Source: Gymnopilus junonius
Taxonomy: Eukaryota > Basidiomycota > Agaricomycetes > Agaricales > Galerinaceae
DNA length: 64,000 bases
NCBI GenBank assembly: GCA_015501075.1
Contig: JADNYJ010000114.1
Span: 62,001-126,000 of the forward strand
Direction: 5' to 3'
In this document: piece after piece, positions 1 through 12,922 of the stretch
How the letters are laid out: every line of letters starts with the position of its first letter
Numbering within the stretch: the stretch's first letter is position 1
Made by a program: the position numbers and the translations under genes
The notes under the pieces: model-generated
What the model saw: only the letters and a program-made list of their open reading frames with translations
Told to the model about the DNA's origin: nothing
The model's database searches: none

Positions 1-1818
1 CTGATTCACTGATAGACGGTATTTGCTCTACTAGAGTGCCTCGAAATCTTGCTCGTATCCATTTCGATGTATACCTCAGCTTCTCTATATCCAGTTCTGA
101 GTTGTATTCCTATCGGAGATGTCAGCGTGCCAGGCCTCTATCATAACCGCTAGTTGATTTCACCTTGATTGTAATGTATGCTGTTGAATCCATTATGTCT
201 TTCAGCGCCCCTGCTACTGCCATGGTTACATCCTCGAGACACAATAGATTGGAACTTTCATTGCCCGGGGATAAGGCAGCCATCTCGACTCCGTTCCCCA
301 GGATGAAAACAAGTGTGTGAGGACAAAGCCGATTAGCGATAATCGAGATGGAGGTCAAGATAAAGAAGAGGGAGGTTGGGGCACAGTTTATGCATGAGAA
401 ATGTGCTTACATCGTGGGCATCATATCCGCCTCGTGTTCCTCACAAGAATAGTTTCCATGATGGACGAGGCGATGCATCTTTCATTAATAGTCAGTCTCC
501 CACAGTTAGGAGACCAAAGAACTATAGCGAGAAAGAGCTGATCCCCCGAGGCTAAACAAAGTTAAGAGCACTAAGAAAGACATAAAAGGGCAGTACAGAG
601 CACATGTTAAATGTAGCATTTCGTATAGCCCAGGCGAAAGTTCCTTAGAAGAATTTCCATCAGAAAGATAATACCAGAATCAGAAAGGCAAGTTCCAATT
701 ATGCATTTTACTGGTATTTTGGGCAGATCAGCCATAAAATGAGCACAAGCACAGTTAAGAGTAAATTTTGGACCAGAATCTCGGAGAAACCGTGCGTTAG
801 GGAAGTCAATGCATGTTGCATGAATACCAGATTCACACGAGTGTCGGATCGAATTTACATCACAAAACGCGTGACATCACAGCTGTACAGTTGATCGGAT
901 ACACCCGAATATATTCCAGGTGGCCGTGCGTCCCTGCTTTCAATTCTCTGCAACACAGCCTGGGTTTTCTTTCATGCATATTCTGGTCATGTCTGGGGTT
1001 CGGGACCACATATCCTTCTATTTTGCCTTCTCCACTTTTGGACTCTCATCCCTGATGTACATTGCATTCTCCGATCTGATTTGTTCTTTACGGCACTGGG
1101 GTCTGGATGGTCTATGGAATCTTCGGGTTTTCTTTGGCTATAATGCAACTTAATGTAATTGTAGCATGCGAATTGAATCATCCCTACTGTCCTCCTTCCT
1201 TGCAGCTCCAGGATACTTAACTTGACCTTCAATCGACAAACACAGTAATGCTCAGTAAGTATCAGGATCGACTGCACACTGACGCATAAGCCAATTATGA
1301 TAACTTGGTCCAAAGTTCTCTATCAGATGGGACCATTTAAATCGGTTTTCTCTGGCTGTCCTGCTTATTTGACATTGAGTTTCAGCATCAAAAGTGAAGT
1401 GCTGACAAATGTTGTCCGGGTCTTCTATGATTCCTCCTTTCGCTGGCCCTTCTGAATCAAATCCTTTAGGCAGCACTTCCACTCATACTACTCCTATGTT
1501 CCCCTTTTCTCTTAGTTCTCGAATCGGCCTTATGTCCCTAAAGGCTAACTCAGCGCTCAGATACATAATCTAGTAGAAAGCGGAAACACTTCTATCAAAT
1601 AGGTCAACGACAAGTGCTCCCCGATATGGTCTGATTTCTGCTGGTCCAGAGCGTTATCATCCCCAAGAGGCATATCAAGTGATTTACGAAACTTCCTGTC
1701 CAACTTCCATTGCAGCCGTGAACATCAGCCGCATAACAAACCGAACTCCCGCCTTGGAAGGCAATATATATTCCTCGGCTCCCAGCGCTCGAACTCTGCT
1801 ACGAATTCTGCCGGAACA
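1..1818. other. No supported gene
   Basis: Short open frames on both strands have no recognisable domain, no clear splice pattern and no consistent frame. A minus-strand frame at 122-358 has a mildly protein-like, alanine-rich middle and could be a fragment of a membrane-protein gene, but nothing supports it further. Confidence 0.4.
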
Positions 1819-3169
1819 ATGTCGACTAACGATGGTAAGCCTCATTTTCTTCATTTGCTCGCCCTATTGCTCATCTCAAGCCTATGAACAGTCTCACTGG
1901 CGAAGGCATCGCCGTACAATTATATTCCTACTCGGTGGATTGCTATTCTAATGCTGAGCCTCTTTGGGGTGTCGACGTGTGAGTCATCGATTTCTATTAT
2001 ACATTTCATGGCACTAAGGTATTGCACTAGTTGTCCACATTGTGCAAGCTATAAAGTATTGCATGTACTGGCTTATCCTTACCGCTTGCCTCTGTGGAAT
2101 CATCGAAGTACTGGGGTGGTCAGGGAGACTATGGTCCAGCGTCTCGCCGCTTCTTTTGAAACTGTTTCAGATCCAGTATTTACATACTTTTTCCTCATTC
2201 CAACTCGCATCTGACTGCTCGTAGAATAACATGTACGATCGTGGCACCAACGCTGCTTCTTGCTGCCAATTTTGTGATTTTGGGTGAGATGATTAAATTT
2301 CTTGGTCCGGCGTATATTCGAATTAGTCCCAAGTGGTGTGAGTCTCCTGCCGTGCTCTACTCCGTACAGATTCCAGAATCTGACATGTTTTCTGAAAGAT
2401 ACTATTATATTCTGCACATCCATAAGTTTTTGCCGACTGAGATATACTAGTCGTTCATACCTTGCACAGGATATTGCCTCTCTTATTATTCAAGGGGTAG
2501 GAGGCGGATTGGCTGCCGCAGCCACGGACCTAAAGGGAGCTAATCGGGTAAATGGCTTTGCTTATCGTGCCCATCTTATCCTGACGTTCTTCTATTATTA
2601 GGGCGCTCACATCATGCTTGCTGGTATCGTTTTCCAGCTAAGTGAGTAACGACTGATGGAGGTTCCGTATGTACTTAACGCTGACTCATTTAGCTGTCAT
2701 CATCTTGTTCTCGCTGTTGGCTATGGAATATTTTATACGCTATTGTTACGACGCTCCTATATCGTCCCGCAAGGCAAGCGACGATGTTACAGTCACCGGG
2801 CAGCAGCGAGGAGTGTTCACAAAGAAGCTGAAAATCATGACTTGCGCGTTGGCATTTAGCACCATGTTGCTATTTATACGGTACGACAGCTACTTACCAA
2901 TATATCTGTCCCCCTGATCACGACCTACAAGTGCCGTTTATCGAACCATTGAGCTTGCAGATGGATGGCATGGCAGAATTATCAGTAATGAGACGTATTT
3001 CAGTATGTATTTGGGTCTCTTAGATGTCTTCATATACTTACTAGTCTTGATAGACGTATTAGATGGTGCCATGGTTATTCTGGCCATGTATGCGATAAAT
3101 TTCGTGAACCCGGGACTTTTCGTCCCTCCTCCGTCATACCCCACCGACGACAAGGAGATTTTGGCCTAA
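1819..3169 (+). CDS. RTA1-like multi-pass membrane protein
   Basis: Membrane protein of the RTA1/RTM1/Rsb1 family (Pfam RTA1), whose members are linked to lipid translocation and resistance to toxic compounds at the plasma membrane. The first exon is 16 nt (ATG at 1819, intron from 1835). Exon 2 (1892-1978) encodes the typical opening YNYIPTRWIAILMLSLFGVS. Later exons give hydrophobic helices, the family signature DIASLIIQGVGGG near 2480, and the C-terminal block RTIELADGWHG, an NETYF segment and LDGAMVILA near 2950-3090. The protein ends at TAA 3167-3169. About seven short introns are needed. One splice just before the DIAS segment (about 2340-2470) could not be resolved cleanly. The substrate is unknown. 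I am confident of the family and less so of every exon edge. Confidence 0.85.
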
Positions 3170-3350
3170 CTTGAGTTGTAGGTATTGAAGTTTTGTCTCC
3201 CTCGTCTTCGAAACATATCAGGATCGCTTGGAAACAAGGCTGCATAGAAACCAATAATTATTAAACTATGGACTAGGAGTTTATACAAAATTTAGACAAT
3301 AGAATATCCCGTGTACAGTATGCCGAATAAGTCCGTTTCCTAACCGCTAA

Positions 3351-5240
3351 CTACAGCATATTCAAAAACTCCCACCATTTATCTTGAGAGTCAGGTATCC
3401 CTAAGCGTTTACCAAGGGTTTTGTCACGGTTGTGGCCACTATCAGCATATGTGTGCAGAGTTATCAACAAATTTTTCACGTCCTCATTGCTGCTCCACTG
3501 CTCAGCATCAGATTCAAGCCAATGGGAGCGGGCGTAGAAGGCCGAGACGTAGAAAAAGTAATCGGATCTCTGCCCTAAGCTTCCTGGAAAGAAATCTTTT
3601 ATTGCTTGAGTAAGAGTGCGGAGGGTCTTCAGAATGGAATCCGTATTCTGGCGGGCGACTAAATATTGGAACATCGGTCCTAATGGCTGGCCGTAAAACG
3701 ATGCCAATAAGTCAGGTTCGTTGATGTTTTTGTTACTGATCATGGAGAAAAAGGTATCAATGACAAGCGAGAACTGGGAGGATATTGCTTGAATGATAAT
3801 AAGATAAGGTACATCCCACAATTTCAATGATCTGACACTCACTTTCATCGAAGGCTTTACGGTGTTCTAGAAACTCCCCGTCTTTTCTTTGGAGTAAAAT
3901 TTCAAAAGTTGAAGGTTTGGATATGTAGGTCGCTCCTGTGGGGAGTTCGCTTTCATGTTTCTCGGAGGGGATTGCAGGTACAGATAGTTCATCATTCGCA
4001 CATGTAGTTCCATGAAATGCCTCAGTTGACTTGGAGATAAATGGGGAGATCAAGATAAGAATATGAACGATTTCATCTTGCATGAATTGGCATTAGGATC
4101 TTCGAAATAGTCAGAGAAGGGGAGAGGCACCTTTCAAATTTCCTGCAAAAAAATATGCTGGAGATAAGGTTATTTCCATAGGCATCCTTGGGTGATTGAC
4201 TGGTAATAACAGAAGCTGTGAGATCTGGAGCAGAAATAAGTCAAAGAGACATTTTTGTCCCCTCTATACTCAGATGTAATGTTGAAAACACCCCTGGTGG
4301 AATCATATAAGGGGCCAACCTTTGCTAGGCACATTGTATGGAACTCATTGATGTACTTCAAAAATGCATTGGGCATAAGCATCTCTAAGGACTAGCCAGT
4401 TTGGTTGAAGGATACCCAAGATTTGGCATTATGTGCTTGAATATTGCTGCAATAATGAATTCCAAGCCCATTGGATTGATGGTCAATGCGCGTTGGCTTT
4501 TACTGCCAGTTGTAAATCGTTGCAGGCCATAATATCCCAGTTCAAAGCTTGAGAAGTAGAAGTAGAAGCAAACAAGAGGTTTGAACATTGATGAGACGCT
4601 GGAAGGCTTTGATTGTGGAGATTTATATGGACATTGGGAAAGGATGCCTTCTGGGGCCCAGAGGAAGGCAAAAGGCAAACATCTGTAGGGCTGGGAGAAG
4701 TGGTAATCCCAGGAATATCAATGCAAGTCCAACAACTGCGATAACTGGAATGGCGACAGCCAAGAGACAACAATAAGAAACCAATTAGACCAATAATAAA
4801 GGATAGTTGTAGGAGTAGCAGTAGAATCGCAAAAATCTGTGGGAGCACCATACTCTCAATCCTCTGCATCATATGGAACAGCGCAAATTTATCTGGAAAG
4901 CAGGAACTGGGGTAATGTTCATGTTCCATGAGCCATTGGAGTGAGATAATGCTAATAAGGGCAGATGACAAACTGAGAACAAGGCTGGTGAACCAGAGAG
5001 CGTTTATTAGGATTGACGGTGTCGTAGGTGGAGTGGCAATGGCAGAAACGGCCCTTCAACACTCTTGCTTTCAGCGCGGGAGGGCTTGTCTGTGCACTTA
5101 CTATGGAATGCCAGAATATCATTAACAAAGGACGCAATGTACCCTCTAGATTTGAGAGTACAATGTCCACGCTTACTGAGTTGGGTTCATTAATAAATGT
5201 TCTTCTGTAGTTCCTGATAAATCATGCATAGGAGCCTTAC
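3351..5240 (-). pseudogene. DUF6535-type membrane protein, disrupted
   Basis: Reading the minus strand from about 5240, there is a YQELQ segment, then INALWFTSLVLSLSSALI (about 5010-4955), LQWLMEHEHYP, and a hydrophobic stretch LPQIFAILLLLLQLSFIIGL near 4830. This order matches the N-terminal membrane domain (DUF6535) that is common in Agaricomycete genomes. The following part (AVAIPVIAVVGLALIFLG, then QCPYKSPQS) is in a different frame from what precedes it. More frame changes and stops follow before a long C-terminal frame at 3848-3351. The function of the family is unknown. The breaks may be real decay, but at least one lies at a short G run where the sequence could be wrong (see findings). 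Confidence 0.55.
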
Positions 5241-5468
5241 GGAAATCAAAGGATTTGGCGAGAAGAAAAACCGACGGTCTTGTTCAAAGAGAATAATGTT
5301 CTTCCTGCCAGATCAGTTATGATGTATGCATTATCGGACCCAGCTGCAACACTCTCTGGATATTTTTGACGCAAGTCTAACTGTTGCTTTTCGAAACTTA
5401 TTTATGTTAACAAGCCACTACTCAGACGTTATCAAAAATATCAATTCGATCATCAGTAAATATTATCC

Positions 5469-5794
5469 TTCATGATGTTGAAAAGGCGGCCGAAGAAGAG
5501 GAACTCAAACGTGATCATCGATCAGCTGAAAATCTGCCATTAGACCCGCGGTCCTCACCGAAAAGCGGTACAATGTCTGAAGGTTCTACCAGCTCTAGCA
5601 ACGGAAGCCCATTACAATCGCAGACAGGTACATTGTCTCGTGGATCACAAGGACCACCTTTTACACGGTCGCCTCTGGCATTCCAAGATTTACGCATTAG
5701 TGAAGCCGATTTAGTTCGTGTGAGTATGTCCGAGATCCCCAGTCTTGGTATCTTTAAGGGCGACTCAGGAACAAGGCGGCGGGCTACAAAATAA
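5469..5794 (+). CDS. Possible 3' exon of an unrecognised protein
   Basis: An open plus-strand frame reads VEKAAEEEELKRDH, then a Ser/Gly/Pro-rich stretch, and ends ...GDSGTRRRATK with a stop at 5792-5794. The charged and low-complexity composition suits a cytosolic C-terminal tail. No upstream exon was found that would attach it to a known family. It could be a chance open frame. Confidence 0.22.
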
Positions 5795-7169
5795 ATTTCA
5801 GTAACCTAAACCTTCAGTGTAATGGCGATTTGAATCATGTATAGTACGACACCTACCTTAATCCAGCTGTGTTTTAAATACCATATGTGCTACCTCCAGG
5901 CACCTTCAGCCAGATCTCTCAACGAACGATGGACACTTGCAGATTCTATTTTACACTTCAAATTTTCAACGGCTGTGCTCTGCTCCGTTCCCTTTTTCTT
6001 GAAACCTCACACTCTGAACCACATTCAAATCCATGATTTCACACGAAACGTCTGTCAGTGGAACTTGGACAAAGACTTAAGACGATGTAATTGAATTTCC
6101 ATTACCTATTGACAGGTCCGTCAGTGCCGGAACCGACATTTGGGAAGTTCCCTTCAACGCCAGGACCATTGTACTCTATTCATCGATTCGTAGGATAATT
6201 TATCAGGAGGAATGACGAAACTTTTCCGCTGTAAAAAGATGGGATAGTGGAATCATATCAGCGAAGTCAGACCAATTGCAAAGTCGCTAAGGCAAACTTC
6301 TGAATAGACGCTCGCAAACCGTCGGGACCTATAAATATTCTAGGCTTCCGAGCAAGGTAAAGTTTCATGCAGCAGTGCTTCATCTCGTGAACGGAAATTT
6401 TCTTCAGGTACGGATTATCAAGCATGATCTTTAGAATCAGATCCTGGACTGATGCTGTGTTCAGAAGAGTATGCTTTGAGCACGCCCGCATGTTTATATC
6501 ATCATATCCTGCTTCATGAGGCTAACTTACGTCAATACATCGAGTCTTTCTCGGGATTGTAGTATCCGGTGGGCAGAACCTCGGTGCTGGTGTTATTTTC
6601 ATCGATGCATCATTAAAAATTGAAGAAACAAGCCTTTCTGAGAAAGTCTATTGATATCGAGATAAGTAGTGACGTCCGAATTCCACCTTCCGTTGACTTT
6701 CCGTTGACCAGTCGGAACAAGTCGCTCATTAGCACATCAGTCATGCGGAGACCGGCCCCTCATTTCCGATAGATTCTCCCGCGCGTGTGTCGCCTCTTGC
6801 CTTCCTCCGTTCTCAGAAGCACTCTTCGAGCTTCGGCCCGTGTAGACAATGCGTCTTTTATATCCTTAGAAATAAGGAGAAACGATTCAAGACAAGCTCT
6901 TGAAAGGTTGGTGCTTTTCAAGGACGGAATCGGAACACGACTAAAATTTTTCTGAAATGTAGAAGCCTTGTGCGCATGGCTTCGAAACTAAAAATTGAAT
7001 TCTCCGACTTGTGCTACAAATGATGAATACTTCACAAGGTTGATTGGACAAGCTGTGGCAGTTAGGCAGTGGTTCCAACTTACTTCCGGAATAAAATTTA
7101 GTCCTGATGTAATACTCTAATCAGAGCACTTTAACTAATGGAAAGTTCGTTGCCACAGCTTCTGAGGAG
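5795..7169. other. No supported gene
   Basis: The stretch is AT-rich, with short frames only. A 74-residue minus-strand frame at 6267-6491 is the longest and has no recognisable motif. The right-hand part is presumably the promoter region of the terpene cyclase gene that follows. Confidence 0.4.
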
Positions 7170-7176
7170 TATATAA
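7170..7176 (+). promoter_or_regulatory. TATA box of the terpene cyclase gene
   Basis: TATATAA lies 76 bp upstream of the ATG at 7252, a usual distance for a fungal core promoter. It is assigned from sequence and position only. Confidence 0.5.
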
Positions 7177-7251
7177 CGGGCCCTGTACGAGTCACTACGA
7201 GTTAGCAACACGTCTACGCAAACATTCAACACTTTTGAAAGCTGGAGCACC

Positions 7252-8468
7252 ATGGTCGGAACGGAAATCCCTCATAATCTCTTGTATTCTTCCTACTCTA
7301 CACCCTCTTCTCTTCAGCAGCCTACAGCCAACACACTGACAGTTGATTATTCGTCTGATGTCTTTAGACAAATCGTTTCTGACTTCATGATGAAATTGGA
7401 CTACTCTCCACCTATCGTTGGTAGCTTGCCAGATATAACGGAGACTCAAACTTACCAGTCTCTACGCTCGAGCCTGTCGGACTACAACAGCAGCGACAAA
7501 TGGTTTGAAGCGACGTGTCTCACAGCTGCTTCTCTCGCAGAAGTGTTTACTTTCCTTCGATTCCCTCTTGTACCAAATGAAATGCATTTAACAGCTCCCG
7601 TACCCTAACCATTCTCCAGACGTCAAACTTCAAATTGCAAAGTTTAGCTGGTACGTCATTTGCTTCTACTGAAAAGAATAATTTCAATTGACAGAGTTCT
7701 AGGTATTTACTCTATGTGGACGATATAGGAGATAAAATCCCTTCGGACTTGAAGACCTTCCAACTAGGAATATTGACGAACCAAAAGATTAATAATCCAG
7801 TCCTACAAAGCTTCCGAGAATACCTCGCGAATATCTACCAATTCTGGAACCCAATTGGCGCGAATTGCATTACCGTCGCAGGCGTGGAGTTTGTCACAGG
7901 CCGTCTTATTGAAGAGGAGCCAACAATCCGTGATATGCAAGTATCTCATGTGGCCTCTTCGTGGCCAAATTTCCTACGCGTGAAGACAGGAGGTGCTGCA
8001 GCCTATGCGTTTATGTTGTTCCCGAAGGACACCTTCCCTGATATGTCGATCTATATCCAAGTTGTCGATGACATCAGCTTCATCGTAAATCACCTTAATG
8101 ATCTGTTATCGTAGGTAGCTTTTCCAGAAAGCTGTTCAAAATGATTCTAATCCAAATTAAATATTTAGATACCATAAAGAGGCTCTTGCTGGAGAGACAA
8201 ACAACTATATCCACGCTCGGGCACATGCCACTAGGAAGACAGTGCCGGAATCTCTACAAGGCGTCGCCAATGACGTTTTAGCAGCGGACGACAGGATCAC
8301 CCAGGTCCTCCGATACACGAAAGGGGCCACAATGTGGAAGCACTTTATGATTGGACTTCTGTAGGTTAACATCTTCTTTCCTATAACCTTGTTTGTCTAA
8401 TGTTTGTAATTATTAGGGACTTCCACTTTGCTCTGAAACGTTATCGCCTCAATGAGCTCAAGTTTTAG
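7252..8468 (+). CDS. Trichodiene-synthase-like sesquiterpene cyclase
   Basis: Terpene cyclase of the trichodiene synthase (Tri5) family, expected to ionise and cyclise farnesyl diphosphate in the cytosol. Exons by eye are 7252-7542, 7595-7650, 7703-8110, 8169-8360 and 8417-8468, giving 332 residues in an unbroken frame, close to the family's usual 330-390. The Mg-binding aspartate-rich motif DDIGD follows YLLYV at the start of exon 3. The second metal site NDLLSYHKE, matching NDxxSxxxE, spans the exon 3/4 junction. A downstream ArgTyr pair (VLRYTKGA) matches the diphosphate-sensing position. The product cannot be predicted from sequence. Three GMC oxidoreductases lie 9-22 kb downstream, but no P450 was seen. 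A TATA box lies 76 bp upstream. Confidence 0.9.
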
Positions 8469-9335
8469 CTAGTGAAATATAACCTGACGATGACAGAATG
8501 ATCTGTATTATTTACATTGCATCTTTAGACTAAGTAGACGTGGCTTCGATCCAGGAGCTGCGATATACAGAATGCTTTCACTCAGTAAACATGAATCAAA
8601 AATGGATATACTAGAATACAACCTTATTGAACCTTTCAGATATTGGCCGCATTTAGGGTCTAGTCCCTTTGGAAGTGGACGATAGGAGTGAGTTCCTCTA
8701 TGACAATTCGGCAACGTCCGATCAAACTATACAGCCGTCACGGATTCATCCGCACTCATTGTTTTCATCTCCCTCGGTGTCACTGAATCACGCAACGCTG
8801 GAATCCTCAATTTTTACCGCACAGATTCCGGAAATCAACCCAATGGATTCGAACTGCTCTCAAGATGTTGGTACCACGTATTTCAGCGAGGACAGGCATT
8901 GCTAGAGAATCTAGGGAGGACTGGGGCCATTCATGCCCATCACTGTTCGTGTTTCAAAGCGTTATTGCTAGGCTTGCTACAGCCTTATGGGTGTCTACTA
9001 TTCAGATGCGAGGGGTTTGCTCTGAACTTCTATTCCTTGACTTGTTTGTTATTTCTCGTCCCACGTCCTTAGGAACATAATCCCTGGCCATCCTGTGGAA
9101 ATGCCTGACCTTCGTGGGACGGGTCTGTCAATGCGTCTGTCAATGCGTTTACACTGGTTACTCCAGTGTCTTTCTGACAGATGGTCTTTCGGACCCTCCT
9201 GGCCTCTCTCCTAGACGGGCTTCCTCTACTGAACTCGTATCCTAGTCTCTCTATTGTACCGATTAGAAGGGACTATGCCATCTCTGATGATAAAGAAGTA
9301 TATTATTCCTATGAATGGCGAATATAAGTACGACT
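8469..9335. other. No supported gene
   Basis: Two overlapping plus-strand frames (8669-8905 and 8865-9080) lack motifs, start context and splice signals. This is probably the 3' flanks of the cyclase gene and of the GH79 gene, which converge here. Confidence 0.4.
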
Positions 9336-11732
9336 TTAAACGAGAATATATTGTCCCAATGTAACCCATCCAGCTACAATCATAACAGCACCGACCGCCG
9401 TCAAACCCAGTAGCCCCCCCATCTTGCCCTTTGTACCATTCTTCAACCCACCTGCATCCGTACTACCCAACTGCAACGTCGATCCGCTATGTCCGTTCGA
9501 AGTCTGCAGTACGCCAGGATCAACAGTGGCGGTGTTGCGTGTCTTCGTGTACGTTGTCGTTGAGAAAGTAGTACTGGCACCGCCTTTGGTCTCATCCAAG
9601 CCGTTTAGGAACACTATGGCGGCGCCTGGTGCCGGGACGTGGATGGTGCAGCTTCCATTAGAGCATGGGAGCGAGGTCACGTTTTCTTGACCGACTGGAC
9701 GACCATCAGAGGAGAAGGTATCACCAAAAGTTTGTCCAGCCCAAGTGAAATTGGCAACATCCGAAACACTGGGAGATATGAGATATCTGGAACGATGAGG
9801 AATCCCTTTAATTCTGTGTCAAGAAACACTGATGAAAGACGTACTTGACCTGAACCTGCGACGGCATCTGAGCATCGGACATGGCCAGGTTCACGAAGAT
9901 GTCGCTCTGGCCTGAACTGTCTGACGCGAAATTGATGAGGACAACACGAGCGAGAGCTCCGTTTTCCCAGATTCCATAGGCGGGTGTATATTGGTTCGCA
10001 TTGTTTGCTCCCAAGTCCAGGACTTGCGACGTATTGGTGGGGCCAAGAGCTTCGGCGACAACAAGGGCAGAGTAGTAGATGGGCCCAACCGTCCATGCGA
10101 GGAACGTTGATTGATTTGTGGGCGGGGCTGGCAAATCATAGAGTAGCTCGGCATTGATGACAACAAAGAAGTAAAATCCGACGAAAGAACTCACGAGTAA
10201 AGCATTATACGCCGCGCTCTGTCCACCAACATGGAACAAAGCCCCACCAAAGTTTACAGCGGCCATCTGCAAGCCATAGTCCAGTCCCCAAAGAGCAGCG
10301 CCAAATGAGTCACTGATTCCAGGGAATCCTCCGCAGGACGCAGTGTTGGTCTCGAACATGAGTAGGCGTTTACCATTCTGGAGAGCGAATGCGGTGGAGT
10401 TGAGGTATTCTTGAACCGTGCTGATGGCGCTGTTGTGCGTAAGGAATTGAGGGAACGTAGTCTGCGGGTCATGGAATGTATCACCAGAGTCGGGGAATGC
10501 GACGGCACAGTTATCTGTCGGATATCTAGATCGTGATTAAATCCAGTGATCTACGGTAAGGAACTGAAAAGGACTTACCGCTCGACTGCTAGAAAAGCGA
10601 GCTCCTGGCTGTAAGCGGAAACGAACCCTGTGTTCCAAACTTGCTCGGGCGTCCAGAGAACTTGAATACTAGGTCCGAGAAGAAGATCCCGAGTACGTTG
10701 TGAAATCAGCGTGTCCTGACTCATCGCAGTCACCATGAGTCCAAAATCATTAAAGTAGTCTTGTGGTGCATATCCCTAAGAAATACAAAATCTTTCAGGA
10801 CAATCAGAAGTCAAAGAAAAGTGCATGACTTACCTGAGGCCTATGACCGTGGTCAGCATACAAGTCGGGTTCATTCCCTACTTGCAAGCCAATTAGATAA
10901 TCTCCAAGGATAGCCTGTCCCTGTTCGACGATTTCTAAGCGGAAGTTGGAGGTATCGTTGAATGGTACACCCAGATACCACCGGACATTAACCAAATCTG
11001 ACACGTTCCGAAGCATGTAGAGGAGGTCTGGCGTGAATATCAAGGGTGGCGTTTGGGTCTGGGTGGTTTAGGGCGTCAACAAAACGAGAACATAGGAGGA
11101 AAATGGATCGCGCACGGGGTTACTCGAAGCCGTCTTGTCCTTCTCGAGAATTTTTCCATCGGGGGTGCTAGAGACCAGGGTGGCGGTTTCTTGAGTATTT
11201 CCTCCCACACGAATGTTGATACGCCCAACACGCTGCTGGAGATTGGCCATTAGGTTGAGGAATGGAACGTAAAGCACAGTCCTATAATATCGTGTTATCG
11301 AAGCTATCATGACACGTTCTTCCATTAAGGTTAGCTTACGAATTGAAGCCAACTACGAGTCAAATGAGTGAAAATATTCGTAAAATTTCGAAATAAACAA
11401 TACTCACTGACTTGATTTACTACAGACATTTCGATGGAGAAACCAAAGAACGATCCATTCTGAGCCAGCGATGCGTTCTGGGGCACTGCATTCGTTGTCT
11501 CTAATGTGAATGTTGGTGTTAACGCAGTTGGGCCAGGTGGAGCGGGTGCGGTAAGCGTCGCTGGGCAGTAAGCCCAGGGGCCTGTACAGTTGCCAGCTGA
11601 ATTCACGGAAGTCTGGACAGATGGAGCCAGCGTAGCTTGTGTTCCTTGAAGGTAGTACACCGTAACCTGAGATGCACATCCGTGTAAGAGCGAAAAGAAG
11701 AAGAGGGAAGAAAGAATGCCGAGGATCGTCAT
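9336..11732 (-). CDS. GH79-type glycoside hydrolase (beta-glucuronidase-like), secreted
   Basis: Secreted glycosidase of family GH79, a retaining family acting on glucuronic-acid-containing polysaccharides such as arabinogalactan side chains. The ATG at 11732 opens a signal peptide (TILGILSSLFFFSLLHGCAS). Then come FLNLMANLQQRVGRINIRVG, the acid/base motif VGNEPDLY (about 10870), and the probable nucleophile region LLMFETNTASCGG (about 10350). The GH79 C-terminal beta domain ends near WAGQTFGDTF. About seven short introns join without a frameshift and give roughly 650 residues. The end of the protein is a Ser/Thr-rich linker plus a hydrophobic helix (GLTAVGAVMIVAGWV), suggesting a membrane or GPI-type anchor. 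The exact substrate is not determinable. It is convergent with the terpene cyclase gene. Confidence 0.88.
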
Positions 11733-12922
11733 TGGATTTGTGGTTCACGTTGGTCCAAAGAGTAAAAGAAGGTGGAAAAAACGCCTAGCGCTTCTAAGCG
11801 AGAATTGGAAAAAATTAAAGAGTATTGTTGCGTTCGAGGAGGACTAGTAAGGGAGAGGAGGAAAGGCGATGGCGATGACAGAGAAACGAGTAGTAGGCTG
11901 AAGAACAAAGCTCACGCTGCCACGCTGATTGGTTCTAATTCTGAATCTTCCGCAGCTGTTACTCTTCGCCGAATCTGATTTGACCTTTTTTTCGCCTAGT
12001 TCCGTCCTCCATAATTCATGTTCGCCCGACAGACGGTATTTTTTTCCTGCTAAATATAGAGGTCTATTTTTGACATTTTATTAATAACCTGCAGCATCTA
12101 TAAATTTATCCGTACCGTCAGAGCCTTCCGCAGTGCCAGTTGAGTGAGTGACGCTGGGTTTTGATTCAAATCAGATTGTGGCGAGTGTTCGGATAGTATG
12201 AATCAAAGGCGATTATAGACAATGGAGACTGCCTTCTCATGCTTGTACGATACTGCAGTTGGTTTCTATAAAGTTGACTTGAATAGACGTGAGTGATGTG
12301 TCAAAGAGTGAATATAATTAGATGTCCGGAAGGACGCATCCCATCCTTTCTATGAACTGCGCATCAGGGGTATAGCCCCTCTGAAACGGCGGCCGAATTG
12401 AATTAGTTGTGCCTGCTGATTTCATAGAGCGTCGACGTCGATCAGTAAGGGAACTTGTGATAAAGGAGTGCTTACACGAGAACACAAAAGCTACACGTAA
12501 GTATTAGATTGAGCAGAACGAATATAAAACTCAGCTTCTCCCTGGCAAGCAGTTGAACGTTCCAATTAAGTAGATGGTTAAATTCATGGCTTCGGAGTGA
12601 CTGGTTCACCGGAATCCGTAGTCACCCGACCGCGTGATAACACGTGCATCGCGAACACAAAGCTTCCGCGTCGCGCGACTTTCTTAATTCTTTCGATTTG
12701 AACTTGCTTTTCCCACAAGATGCCCATACTCATTACTTACATTAGTTCCACGTTTTCAACTTCAAGCTTCAAGCTTGGAGTCTAGCTCATAAGAATAAGA
12801 GAGTTCAAGTGATTCATGATTACAAACCTAGCCGCCAGACTTCGGAGGTTCGTGTAGTGTGAGTGACAAGGTTTACTTAAATTAAATGATTTTTTTAACG
12901 AAACGTTAAAGCCAGGTTTTCT
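11733..12922. other. No supported gene
   Basis: This is the upstream flank of the GH79 gene followed by AT-rich sequence. A 68-codon plus-strand frame near 11772 is lysine- and arginine-rich with no motif. No repeats or RNA genes were seen. Confidence 0.4.

Noticed and set aside
8835..8860. Minus-strand CAGTTCGAATCC resembling a T arm
   Set aside because: No matching A box or acceptor stem was found on the minus strand upstream.
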